Positions 53,768 through 64,000 of a DNA stretch of 64,000 nt are shown in pieces. Both the position numbers and the translations under genes were made by a program. The notes beneath the pieces were generated by a model that was not told where the DNA came from, searched no databases, and saw nothing but the letters and a program-made list of their open reading frames with translations. Within the stretch, counting starts at the first letter, position 1; each line of letters begins with the position of its first letter. The DNA is from Theileria orientalis strain Shintoku (Eukaryota; Apicomplexa; Aconoidasida; Piroplasmida; Theileriidae), in assembly GCF_000740895.1 (NCBI RefSeq), contig NC_025263.1, positions 1,178,001-1,242,000 on the forward strand. The letters run 5' to 3'.

Positions 53768-56700
53768 CTACCTCAGGTACAGCGATTGCTTGAACACGAT
53801 GTCGCGCCTTATTGCCCTGCAGACCTCCTCGATCTTCTCGGCCAGAGTGGCGTCGCCGAACACGCCTGCGGTCTGCGCCATCTTCCTGCACAGCTCGTCC
53901 AGGCGCAGAATCACCCTCACAATGTGGCCGTCCTGCAGGTCAGTCAGCTCCATGATCTCGTTGAAGGGCACGCCCGAGGCCCACTGGTACACCAGGTACG
54001 AGAGCGTGAAGTTGCAGAGCGAGTTGTGGTACTCCTGGGACACACGCACGCCCAGCGCCCTCTGGACCACGTCGATCTTCTTGTGGATGTTGATGACCTG
54101 GCTCTTAGCCTGCTGCAGCGCGAGCGTCGGCGACGGCGCCTCCTTCTCCGGCGCCTTGTCGTTGTAGATGAACGCCGAGAGGATGGCTGCGCACTCCGGG
54201 GGCGTCAGGTCCGCCAGTATGTTCTGGGCCAGGGCCTCCGTGAGCGTCAGCTCGTCGCTGGTCGTTATGAAGGTCGCGATCCTTCCCTTCAGCGTGGGCC
54301 TCCCGCGCTCATCCAGGAACTCCAGCTGCTTAAGCACCTCCAACTTGTTAATCATGTCGTCGTAGAAGTACAGCGACTCGTCCTTCAACTGCTTATTAAT
54401 GTCCTCTATTTCCAATTCGTACTACAGAATGCATTGTTGCCGTTATACATACATATATGCTGTCATTATTTATAGCACCATGCTATTTAATATGTACAGG
54501 TATGCTATTTAATATGTACAGGTGTGCTATTTAGTACGTACTGGTGTGCTATTTAATATGTACTGGTATAATGGTACCTTACTATCTAGATAACTAAGCA
54601 TAAACTACTTGATACATTGTCCACGTTTTCCTGGGTCTTGAAGTGCTGCTCTCGCAACAGGCACTTTGTACATGGGTTGCGCGAGAACGCGTGGTACAGG
54701 TCCCTCTGCTTCAGCAGAGTCTCATAAAACTGCATCGATATCTGCTTAAACTTCTTACTGAACGACATCAACGTGAGTTTGTTGCTCTCTATTAACTTGT
54801 TCATCTCAACTACATTTCTGTTTAAATCTGTGTCCAGGAGCACGTTTTCAAATATGAAAGACACGCTCGAGAGGCCAACTTGGTGAACATAGTAGAATAT
54901 GCACTCGTTGTTATGATGAACTGAGTTGATGTTCGGGTCATTGGCGTCTGAAAGTTTGTTTTTTGTATGTTAAATAAAGTTTTAGAGATACGAGTATGTT
55001 CAACGGCTTAAAGTGTTAATATACTAACGATTCTCCACCCACCTGACAGATACTCTGTTATTATTGTCACCACCTTGAACGTGTGATTTTTCTGGTCAAC
55101 GATCTCCTTGATGAAGCTGTACGAGAGCGTTTGCGTAATGTTTGTCGAGTGTAACATCAGCACCCTCCCGTACTTAAATATCTGCTTACTGTCCCTGTGG
55201 TTCCACAGGTGCTGGTGTAGCTCAGACGACAGGCTCTTCGAGTATTTCAACGCCTTGTAGTACCCTTCTATCGTTGGCTCTCCGTATATGCAGTTGATCG
55301 GCGGCAGGTTTTCCAGCTCCTACATCATGTTACTGTCCTAGTATACTTTTATGCTTACGTGTTTCTTTTTGTTAATTCTCTTTTTCAGCAGCGGTATCTT
55401 CATCATCTTCTCTCGCTCTCTAAACGACTTCAACATCATCTCCGTGATATTCATGTGGTCTCTCGACTGTATTTGCAGCAGCATGTTGTAGGTTATTCTA
55501 AATCTGCTTTCAAGCCTCGTCGACCTCTCTATTATCATGTTCGTCAGGTCCTGCACATCCGGCGCCTCATCTGAGCAGAATATGTATACGTTTCCGAATG
55601 TATCCAGTCCTCTTCTTCCAGCCCTTCCTGCCATCTAAATAGTTTTTTATGCTTTTCCAATTAAATTGATTCAGGGCATCCAGTCACCAAATTGCTCATC
55701 TATTACGTACCTGTGTGTACTCTGACGACGTCAAATAGCGATACTTAATTCCGTCGTGCTTATAAATCGACGTGAATACCACTGAGCGCGCAGGCATATT
55801 CACTCCCATTGCGAAGGTCTCAGTTGCGAACAGGACCTTAATCAGCCCCCGTGAGAACAAAATCTCAACCTAAAAATAAGGTCACCGAGCTACTTAAAAC
55901 TGTGCACTTATCCACCAGTCCTGGGTTACACTCAGCACCCTGGTGTATACTTAACTACGCAATACCATTTCCTTTATTATTGGCAACAATCCTGAGTGGT
56001 GCACTCCTATTCCTCTTGCCAGCAGTTTAATCATCTTTCTCAACTGCGGCAAATTTCTGTCCTCTTCCGTGAGCCCCTCAAGTGATTCCTACACCCATTA
56101 TCAATCTTGACTCTTAAATTTGCATTAAAATTGCCAAATACAAGACACTCACCTTCAGGAACAGGTGTATCTTAGAACGCTGCGTTTTCGTGTACGCCAG
56201 GTTAAGGTTCGGCATGTCCTTCGCGTACTGCTCACACTTCTGCCTGTTGAAGCAGAAGAGGACCACCGGCAGCTTATCCTCGGTCTCCAGCGTCTTCAGC
56301 AGCTTCTGCAGCTTCTGGACCTCGCCCTTGAAGGTCGCCTTCTTTTCTGCGACTTTGAGCGTCGACACGTACTTGTGCATGATGTGGTACGCCTCCTTGT
56401 TGAAGCCTCCCGAGCCGACCAGCAGGAAGAAGCGGTCGTGCGCGTAGAGGTAGTGCTTCAGCGGCACTGACCTGAAGTTCGTCAGTATGATGACCACCTC
56501 CTTCTGCATAATGCTCCCGATCCACTCCGCGAACTCCACGTAGTTCGGCACGGTTGCGCTCAGCATCACCAGCTGCACCTCCTTCGGCAGCATGATGATC
56601 ACCTCCTCCCAGACCACCCCTCTCGAGAGGTCGTTGATGTAGTGTATTTCGTCGAAGATCACCACGCATATCTGCTCAATTACGCTGTCGCCTCTGTACA

Positions 56701-57607
56701 GCAGGTTCCTCAGTATTTCCGTGGTCACGATCAGGCACGAGGCCGTCGGATTGCACAGGACGTCGCCCGTCACGATTCCCACGTTCTCCGGGCCGAACTT
56801 GTCCTTGAACTCTCTGTACTTCTGGTTCGAGAGCGCCTTGATTGGGCTCGTGTATATTGCCTTCTCTCCTCTGCTCAGCGCCATCGCTATTGCGTACTCC
56901 GCCACCACCGTCTTCCCCGCCGAGGTGTGTGCTGAGACGAAGACGTGCTTTCCGTTGATCAGGTGGTTGATTGCCTTCTTCTGGAAGTCGTCCAACACGA
57001 ACGGGTACTCTATGATCAAATTATTCAGCTCTGGCGGCTCCTTGTCGTCCACGATTGACCATTTTTTCCTTATGTAGTTCTTGTTTTCACCAGGCTTCGG
57101 GATTATCAGTTGGTACGGCTTACGCTCCCATCCATCAGCATGGCCCTGCTTCAGGAAATCTGTATACTTATATTTTACATCATTATTTGGTATTGTGTTA
57201 TTGTTTTCCGTCTTTTCCTGGGAATAATCGGAATCTGCTTCATCGGCTACAGGGCCTTGTGTGTAGGCCTCAGGCTCCCCCTTCTCAGTGTCATTAGAGT
57301 AGTATATCGAGGCATATAACTCATCCTTTATGTTATCCAGTTCCACGTTGCTCAAATTTCCAAAATCCTTGCTGAAAATATCAAACAATGAGCGCCCGTT
57401 TAGTGGCAGAGATACTGATGGAATCCAGTCCAAACTTTCGAGAGCTGATTCTAAATTGCCAGAAGCATAGTTGTTTTTTAATTTATTTTTTGTATTCAGA
57501 TGCTTTAGGCCTCCGGTGCTTTCGTTTTTATCTGATTCTGATTCATCTTCCAGCGCTTCCTCATCCGACGTCCAGAAATCAGAGACATTTCCGTAATAAT
57601 TATCCAT
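53768..57607 (-). CDS. SKI2: SKI2-type DExH RNA helicase (cytoplasmic exosome cofactor)
   Basis: The start at 57607 gives [20 protein letters not shown]. The N-terminus holds [16 protein letters not shown] sequence ([18 protein letters not shown]) and [15 protein letters not shown], both typical of SKI2 rather than MTR4. Helicase motifs in order: [20 protein letters not shown] (motif I), [20 protein letters not shown] (Ia), [18 protein letters not shown] (II, DEIH), [16 protein letters not shown] (III), and [19 protein letters not shown] (VI). The rRNA-processing-arch and DSHCT regions follow ([15 protein letters not shown], then the terminal exon 53768-54421 ending VFKQSLYLR). SKI2 is the helicase of the SKI complex that feeds mRNA into the cytoplasmic exosome for 3'-5' decay. 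Several introns are present; one (near 54480) holds a 22-bp minisatellite. Confidence 0.92.
54481..54568. repeat. 22-bp minisatellite in an intron of the SKI2 gene
   Basis: Exactly four 22-bp units of the form tgctatttaatatgtacagg followed by ta or tg, with a few changes in the third. The array lies in the intron next to the last coding exon. Confidence 0.92.
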
Positions 57608-57752
57608 AAATTCAATTCAGAGGTCAAACGCATTAATTATCCTCATTTATCCCGTATAGAAGGTCAGTGTTAACTTGACTTTAAAACGGAGTCGTGCACT
57701 CAATCTAATAATTAACTAAAGCTAAAATACGCTAGTATTACAACGAATCACA

Positions 57753-60139
57753 TTAGATTCCACTTCGTGTGTTTCTGGTTACAATGTGGTCAACTATCGA
57801 TATATATTCTGAGATAGTTCTCACCAAGTAGCCGTCTGGTGGGCATCCGTCGTGGCCGTGGTTCGAGAGCTTGACGAGAATGCTTTCGTTTCCGTGACTC
57901 TGGCTCACCAGGGTCACAAACTTGGCGGTGTGGTACCAGGGCGCCCTCACATCTCTCTCGTCGCAGTTTATGATCAGAGCTGGTCTCGGGGCCTTAACGA
58001 TCCTGACGTTGCTACACGGGTCCAGTGAGTACACACCTTCGAGCACCTGCGCATCCTCGCGCGTGTTTCCAAACTCTTCGTACTCCAGCTCAACCAGCGC
58101 GTTTTCTTCGTCGGTCACTGTGCCCAGCAGGTCCAGGTACGGCAGCTTAAACACAATCGCTGAGCACAGTTCTGGACTCATGTTGTACACACATCCTCCC
58201 AGCACTCCACTTGCTGACGACACGTTTATCACCATTCGGCTACTCGTCGTAATATTTTTCCCAATCAGGTACTTCATGACGTCCACTAGATCGTAGAATG
58301 AACTGTGCTTCCTTTCCTTCGCTCCCATTCTATGCCACTCCTTTCCTAAAAATTACTTTCGGTTTATCACCTCGTACCTAACTCTCCACCTCCTCTCACG
58401 TGTGCAAAGCAGAGAATGTACTCCATTTCAAGCAGTGGGTGGTGCTCTATGTGGTTGCAGACCTTTAAATTTTCTCCGTAGAACCCGTACACGTACAGCA
58501 TACATTTTCTCCTTGCTATGTCTCCTATCTCTTCCACTCCTTCTCCCTTTGCCACAATCGTCACTGGTATTTTACAGGATCCGTCTTTACTTGGCACCTC
58601 TATTACAAACGACCTAATTCCATCATCTGTGTCGCTCATCTTTTTAACTTCCAGTGTTTCCAAATCCACTTCCATTCTAACTTCCAGTGATCCAGGGCTG
58701 TTTATATTGAACTTTACTGAATTTGAATAGTAATTCATATTTGTGGCTGGTTCAATAATACCCACCTTTTGAGTGGGAATCCTTCTTATCTTTATTCTCC
58801 TATCCTCACCACTCTTTTCATCAGATTTTTCATCTTTTTCACCATTTGCATCTCTAGCTCCTTCACCATCTGCAATACCTGTAACACCTCCAACATTTGT
58901 ACCATCTCTAACTCCATCTACCAACTTATCACTCTGAATCGATCCCCTTTTGCCAAATGGCAGTATTGCAACCATGGGCGTACTTGGTGGCTTCATCAGA
59001 TATAACACTAGTCCCTTATCAAACATATCTATGTCTGTCACTATGTACTTCACTTTAATACTATCATATTCGCGTGCTTTATAGATCGTTCTGTCCCTAA
59101 ACCTTAAACTATACGGCTTCAAATGTCTGGTAGGTATCATCGATATTTGTGATTCCGTGTTTGAGTATATGCGATACACTATGTGATTCCTGTATTCTAG
59201 CAGTGTTTTCGTGTCATTTGTCGTTGGAATCACGTACATTTTCCCCTTATCTCTTATCAAAAACGTCGTGAACACCTTGCTGTAGCTCGTCGTCGCCATG
59301 AACAGTGCCTTTCCACTCTTACTTTTGTACAGCGATATGTAGTGAACTGGCTCATTGTAAACCACCTTTTTCGAAATAACGCGTCCCGTACTGCTGTGTA
59401 TTAGTGACGTGACTAATTTACATGCTCTCTTGTGAGAGTTTACTTGTGTGTAATACAAACGTGTGAATCTACCATTTGGAGGATGCGGCATCATGTACGC
59501 CTCTCCCACATCTTCCAAGACTGCCTCAAGGAGCCTGCCTTTTGCGATTGAATAAAACCTAACCTTGTGGCTGTCTCTAAAATCTGGGTCATATTGTACA
59601 CTTATAAAATCACCCTTTGGACTTACTCTCAACTTCTTCACATTGACGATGCCCTCTTTCGATAGTTCTGAAAAATCTAACAGGGCCTTCCCATTCATCA
59701 GAATACACTTCTCCAGCTCCGACTCCTTCCTCAGTCTCTTGCATCCACTCATTAGGGTTCTACACAAACTTAAGGACCCATTGAGCTCCTTCAAATAGTA
59801 TGCGTATGATCCTAACATCTCATACTCAAACTCTTTTGATAAGTCTGAGCTCCACTTGAAGTAAGATTCTACATTTTCTACCTTATAGTTTAAATTATGG
59901 ACTATAGTCCTATAATTCTCAATAAAACGAGAAAATGTTTCGCATCTCCCTGATTTAAGGCAATCATTTAAATCTAGATTTGAAAGGCTGTTTGTCTTTT
60001 CAGAATCTGGTATCAAATTTAAGTACGACAATGTTGTAAAACCTTTGTAGTAGTCCGAAAACCTATTCCTATGATTACGTAGCTTACGAAGAAGACCATA
60101 TCTACTAACTAATGGTCCTACTTTTGAAAATAAATTCAT
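57753..60139 (-). CDS. Oligopeptidase B-like serine peptidase (S9A family)
   Basis: Two exons, 58378-60139 and 57753-58345, join across a 32-nt intron to 784 aa (GGGELG then KEWHRMGAKERKHSSFYDLV). The start gives MNLFSKVGPLVSRYGLLRKL, a basic hydrophobic N-terminus that may be a mitochondrial or other targeting signal. An N-terminal propeller (VRFYSIAKGRLLEAVLED, VHYISLYKSKSGKALFMATT) precedes the peptidase domain, in which AHVRGGGELG is the oxyanion-type block. The family nucleophile elbow GRSAGG is replaced by VSSASGVLGG, keeping Ser but not the first Gly. Asp (CDERDVRAP) and His (NHGHDG) of the triad remain. A low-complexity Asp/Gly/Glu insert lies near residues 410-450. Family members cut short peptides after basic residues; whether this one is active is uncertain. 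Confidence 0.87.
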
Positions 60140-60542
60140 AATATTTTACAAAACTTTGAACACTCATATTTTGATAAAATTGATTAATATGAACTGAAAT
60201 GTGTGGATTCTTAAATTATTCTTAAAATACAGGTTTTATTTAAGCTCTCTAATTAAGTATTGAAGACGGACAGCTGTTTCGTATTAATTAAAAATGACGA
60301 TATCATCATACAAATAATGCACATGACTAAACTTCATTAAAAATTATACACATGGATAAGTAAACAATATATCTAATAAAAATACATAAAATAAAATTGA
60401 AATATATGTTAAATTGTAGTTGATACCCTCGTTATCGATTTGTAGTGGACTGAGTAGAATCATATCCCGATATTTACAAAAATCATTTGCAATCCGATTT
60501 GAATAATTTAACATTTTTTAATTTAATTTACAAGTACATAAA
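60140..60542. other. Divergent promoter region between the peptidase and proteasome alpha-6
   Basis: 403 bp of AT-rich DNA, with no gene or repeat seen. Contains both promoters. Confidence 0.6.
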
Positions 60543-61591
60543 ATGTCTAGGGCATCGCAAAGCGGATATGATAGACACATAACCATTTTTTCACCTGAAG
60601 GAAAGTTATTCCAATTAGGTATGCTAAAAGCCAACAGATAATTTACTTACAACTTTAGAATACGCCTTAAAGGCAGTTAAAAATTGTAATCTGACCGGTT
60701 TAGCTGTAAAGGATGACTCCGCTATAGCTGTGGTCGCTCAAAAAAAATTGCCGGCACAACAGGGGAATCAGGTAAAGAACTGTTTCAATTAGTCTATTTT
60801 ATATTCACACATGATTGTATTCACTTGTTTTTAGGATGTTCTGCTCGATTCGTCCACCGTAACTAGTCTCTACCATATTACGGACGAGTTATACTGTTTA
60901 CTTATTGGCCTGCCAGGTATGTTTTCGCTGCCTTTGATTGTTAATAATTACACCGTTAGGCGATTGTCTGAGTATTTTATATAAGGCCAGGGAGGTGGCC
61001 TTTGAATATGCCTACAAGTACGGAACCAATATACCTGCGAGTGTGCTGTCCCAACACATCTCCGACGTGAACCAAGTGTATACACAGCACGCATACATGA
61101 GGCTCCACGCCTGCAGTAAGTTTAACTTCTTTCTCATAATCAAACGCAACGCAGCTGGCCTCATACTGTCAATTGAGCCCGATGTTGGACCGCGCATATA
61201 CAAGTTCGACTCGTCTGGATGGTTTGCGGGATACAAGGTATGCAATGCGCAAACACATCGTGCAATGTAGGCCTGTGGAATTGGCGCAAAGGAGCAGGAA
61301 TCGGAAAACGCGCTTGAAAAGGCGTTGAAGAAGAGGGACATAGTGAGTCTACAGGAGGCAGTCAAGTCAAACTTACACGTAAACACTGAGGTGCACCAGC
61401 TGGCTCATGGCCCAGAGACCAAGGTCACGCTGGAGGCTCTCAAGTGTATGATTGAGATTGAGGCCTTCAGCAAGGGCCTCGGCGCATCCAGCATTGAAGT
61501 CGCAGTGGCCACGAAGGACAACCCAACCTTCAGGCAACTGTCCGAGGAGGAAATAGAAACGTACCTAACCCACATAGCTGAGAGTGACTAA
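60543..61591 (+). CDS. PSMA6: 20S proteasome subunit alpha type-6 (alpha-1)
   Basis: Six exons, 60543-60618, 60659-60771, 60835-60916, 60960-61115, 61155-61237 and 61271-61591, join to 276 aa. The N-terminus [20 protein letters not shown], with [11 protein letters not shown], is the alpha-subunit gate sequence, and [14 protein letters not shown] is specific to alpha-6. Then come [20 protein letters not shown] and [20 protein letters not shown], and [20 protein letters not shown]. The fifth exon gives [20 protein letters not shown], and the last exon completes the fold. The 20S core particle degrades ubiquitinated proteins. The splice after TGC A (removing 39 nt) is needed to reach LILSIEPD in frame. 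The protein is about 30 aa longer than animal PSMA6. Confidence 0.95.
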
Positions 61592-61885
61592 TATCGTGAT
61601 CTTATATGTTACACACTCATGTACTTAAGTGCACGTATTGGAGTGGTACACACGTTGCAACGTTTATGCGCCTGTTCTGATACATATATGCGTATAAAAG
61701 TATTAATGTGTGTAGTCTATTATTACGTGTATGTTTACAGTATGGGTGTAGTATAACAGAAAACGTATGTATGTCCCAGTACATATATGAGGAGATTATA
61801 TTATATCATATTATATTTGTGTCTTAATGGTTTCAACAATGTGTATTGTGGAGCGTTGAAACGGACTACAGTGATACGAACTACA

Positions 61886-63517
61886 TTATTTTTTTTCGGA
61901 TTGAAACTGCTTTACTTTCAATGCCAACATTTTAGCCTCCTGATTATTCTAAAAGATTAGGCTGTGGGCCACCTGCACGCTTACCTCGAAATAATCTCTT
62001 ATGGGCTGCAACATTAAATTTAAGTACTTGATAAGACCATTTTTTAAGTCAGCTGGGTGTAGTGAGCCACTGGCAAAACAGTCGTTTAACTCTTTGGGTG
62101 AGTTGAAGGTGACGTCGCCTAAACGTTTATGTTAAACTGTCAGTGTATCTGGGAATTTACCTCCGTCCCTTTCCTTTCTCTCAATTGTCACTGCGGGGAA
62201 CCTCTTGAACACTATTGAATTGAAGTACGCAATAACTGGGTTCCCGTCTAGTACACCGGGTGGACAAAAGGCCTTTTTAATTTTAGATGAAACGTCCTAA
62301 AACATTTTATCAGGTAATGTAAACACAATTTATCAGGTAATGTAAACACAATTTATCAGGTAATGTAAACACAATTTATGAGTGAATGTGGACGAATATT
62401 GACTGACTAGTGCAAATTGTGTAAGGTATGAAGACATAACTTATATGTAAAATTCTGCTTACCTCTGCACTGTCGTCCATAAACACCGCCGAGTTCGGAT
62501 TACTCTTGGACATCTTCTCCTGGCCCTCGAGGAGCCCTGGGAGCATCCTGTGGGACAACACTATTGGACTCGCCGGGATCTTCCTGATTTCGCAGTACTC
62601 CCTGCGGAAATTTAAAAGGAACGTAAAATACCTCGCCAGCACGTTGATCTTCCTCTGGTCCATTCCCAGCTGACACAGGTCAGCTCCGATGAAGAATATG
62701 TCCGCGCACTGGATCGCTGGGTACAGTAACTGCGCTGCGGGCTGGTCGTCGCCCTCAGTCCTCCCCAAAGCCTGGCTGCACCTCTTCATCCTATCAAACG
62801 ATTAGTGTGAGGCTCAAAGGTGTGTTAACTCTGTGCTTTAGCCTAACTAGCGCACCTCGTGATGTTGAAGCTTCTACTGATGTCCATGGCCAATCTCCAG
62901 TACAAGTCCGGGTTCTTGTCCACCTCATCACTTGCCCACAGAAACCTGAGTGTTCGTTTAAAACTGCCACCTACTTCACGGAATCCGTGTCCATTCCGGC
63001 CGCCTTCCATATATGTATGAAATACTCCCCAACCACCCGGATCTAAGACAAATTATGATCACAAAAGCGCGAGTACCTTCTGCAAATCTCCTCCGAACTT
63101 GTTGTTGAGCATTGCGTGCCAGTCCGCTATCCAGATGACGCTCTTAATTCCAATTTTACTCATGGTATTAACCGTATCCACCTTGCAGAGACCCTGGGCT
63201 ATGTGCATCCTTCCGGAGGGCTCGAATCCGTCGTAGGCGAGCGGAACGTAGTCCTTCTTTGATAAGAGGGTGTACAGCTCCTCGGGCTTAATACACTCCT
63301 CGGCCATGCTCAGACAGGTGTTGACTCGTTCCTCGAGTGATTGGTTTCCGTGGAAGCTGGACTTGTGGAAGAAATTGTCGATCTCCTTCCGCAGTCCATG
63401 TTTCACTGAACACGAGCCTGGATAGAATTCGAGTTTTGGGTTTTTAATGTTGGCTACGTTTCCAGAATAGTTTACTGCGATGCCGCCGTGGAACGGTGAT
63501 AGAAAACGTTCAGACAT
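61886..63517 (-). CDS. Tyrosyl-tRNA synthetase (class I, eukaryotic/archaeal type)
   Basis: The start at 63517 gives MSERFLSPFHGGIAVNYSGN. About 70-90 residues of N-terminal extension precede the catalytic core, in which PSGRMHIAQGL is the HIGH-class motif (HIAQG). The following exons, restored by splicing, read IRVVGEYFIHIWKAAGMDTD and KFLWASDEVDKNPDLYWRLA. After MKRCSQALGR comes AAQLLYPAIQCADIFFIGAD, and MSKSNPNS is preceded by EGQEK, giving the KMSKS motif. The ending (PIRDYFE, then NNQEAKMLALKVKQFQSEKK) is near-complete. It attaches Tyr to tRNA-Tyr. The HIAQG/KMSKS pair and AIQCADIF match the cytosolic eukaryotic-type enzyme and not the bacterial one. A 23-bp repeat occupies one intron. 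Confidence 0.93.
62305..62390. repeat. 23-bp minisatellite in an intron of the TyrRS gene
   Basis: Between three and four copies of a 23-bp unit containing tttatcaggtaatgtaaaca; the last copy is degenerate. The repeats make up most of that intron. Confidence 0.88.
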
Positions 63518-63779
63518 ATTTTTTAATCTATATATACTGTTACATAGGTTTTTTATGCTTATAAGCATCTAACGTGATAATTTGCTTGTTTTGGTCATCT
63601 ATGTACTCACATCAGGCCCACACTCTAAGATCAACACAAATTCGTTTGAAGTTAACACATCTTCAGTGGTTTTAACTCAGATCACTGATACACATATTTG
63701 CGTATTAGATATATAGTGTAAATACGATGATTATGTTGAAATTATGCTGTATTCTCTACCGATTTGCCTAATTGTCATT

Positions 63780-64000
63780 CTATTGCAATTTTTGCTGTAA
63801 CTGCTTCAGCTTTTCCACCAACTCCTACGAGAAAGTCATACACTTGCTCCTTACCTTAATTCTGGGTTCTTCGCTGTCCACTTCCGGGAACGAGTACACG
63901 AGCGACTCCAGCAGTTCCGGGCTCCCTTCGCTTGTCGATAATATCTCCACACATCGATCCAGTGGCACAACTTCCAGTCCTTCCAGCCCCTTTAGTTCGT
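63780..64000 (-). CDS. 3' end of an unidentified gene (partial)
   Basis: The minus strand is open from the right edge to a stop at 63780, through one intron of about 30 nt (donor GTAAGG, acceptor TCGTAG). The last residues are YSFPEVDSEEPRIKELVEK and LKQLQQKLQ. The upstream part contains ELKGLEGLEVVPLDRCVEIL. The pattern is helical and acidic. Too little is present to name the family, and its start lies beyond the window. Confidence 0.75.

Overview
The window is apicomplexan nuclear DNA, most likely from a piroplasm (Theileria, possibly the T. orientalis/T. equi side because the coding GC is fairly high). The evidence is a dense set of eukaryotic housekeeping genes on both strands, many very short introns (about 25-50 nt, GT..AG), very short intergenic distances, and Asn/Ser/Thr-rich low-complexity tracts inside long proteins. 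The species call is an inference from gene architecture; no search was run. I found no rRNA, tRNA, CRISPR array, transposon or prophage.

Layout, left to right. 1-5.3 kb: RNA polymerase II RPB2 (minus, runs off the left edge), a small predicted membrane protein, and a VIT/CCC1-type vacuolar iron transporter whose short exons can be assembled. 5.9-8.0 kb: a Kelch-BTB protein. 8.3-16.0 kb: a 1,532-aa coiled-coil protein with a probable extra 3' exon, followed after one base by a ten-exon mitochondrial-type RAP-domain protein. 16.1-24 kb: a Cys-cluster protein, the cytochrome bc1 hinge subunit QCR6, splicing factor PRP3, H/ACA snoRNP protein GAR1, an FtsJ-type rRNA methyltransferase and a protein with two HxT motifs. 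24.2-36 kb: a giant (about 2,970 aa) helical-repeat-like protein and a second RAP-domain protein. 36.4-43.3 kb: a RING-CH/FHA protein, SmD3 and a 1,137-aa orphan. 43.6-53.2 kb: the spliceosomal protein MFAP1, a TRAPPC13 homologue, a WD40 protein and exportin-7. 53.8-64 kb: the exosome helicase SKI2, an oligopeptidase B-like S9 peptidase, proteasome alpha-6, tyrosyl-tRNA synthetase and the 3' end of one more gene.

Functionally the window is rich in RNA metabolism: RPB2, PRP3, SmD3 and MFAP1 (transcription and splicing), GAR1, FtsJ and the RAP proteins (rRNA and organellar RNA), SKI2 (mRNA decay), and TyrRS (translation). Most genes have separate promoters in short gaps, several of them divergent.

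Three patterns stand out. First, introns are either tiny or swollen by minisatellites. Second, G/C-ending codons appear to rise from 5' to 3' in many long genes. Third, several single-frame ends look wrong: careful splicing gives better C-termini for the coiled-coil gene, both RAP proteins, the TRAPPC13 homologue and the peptidase.
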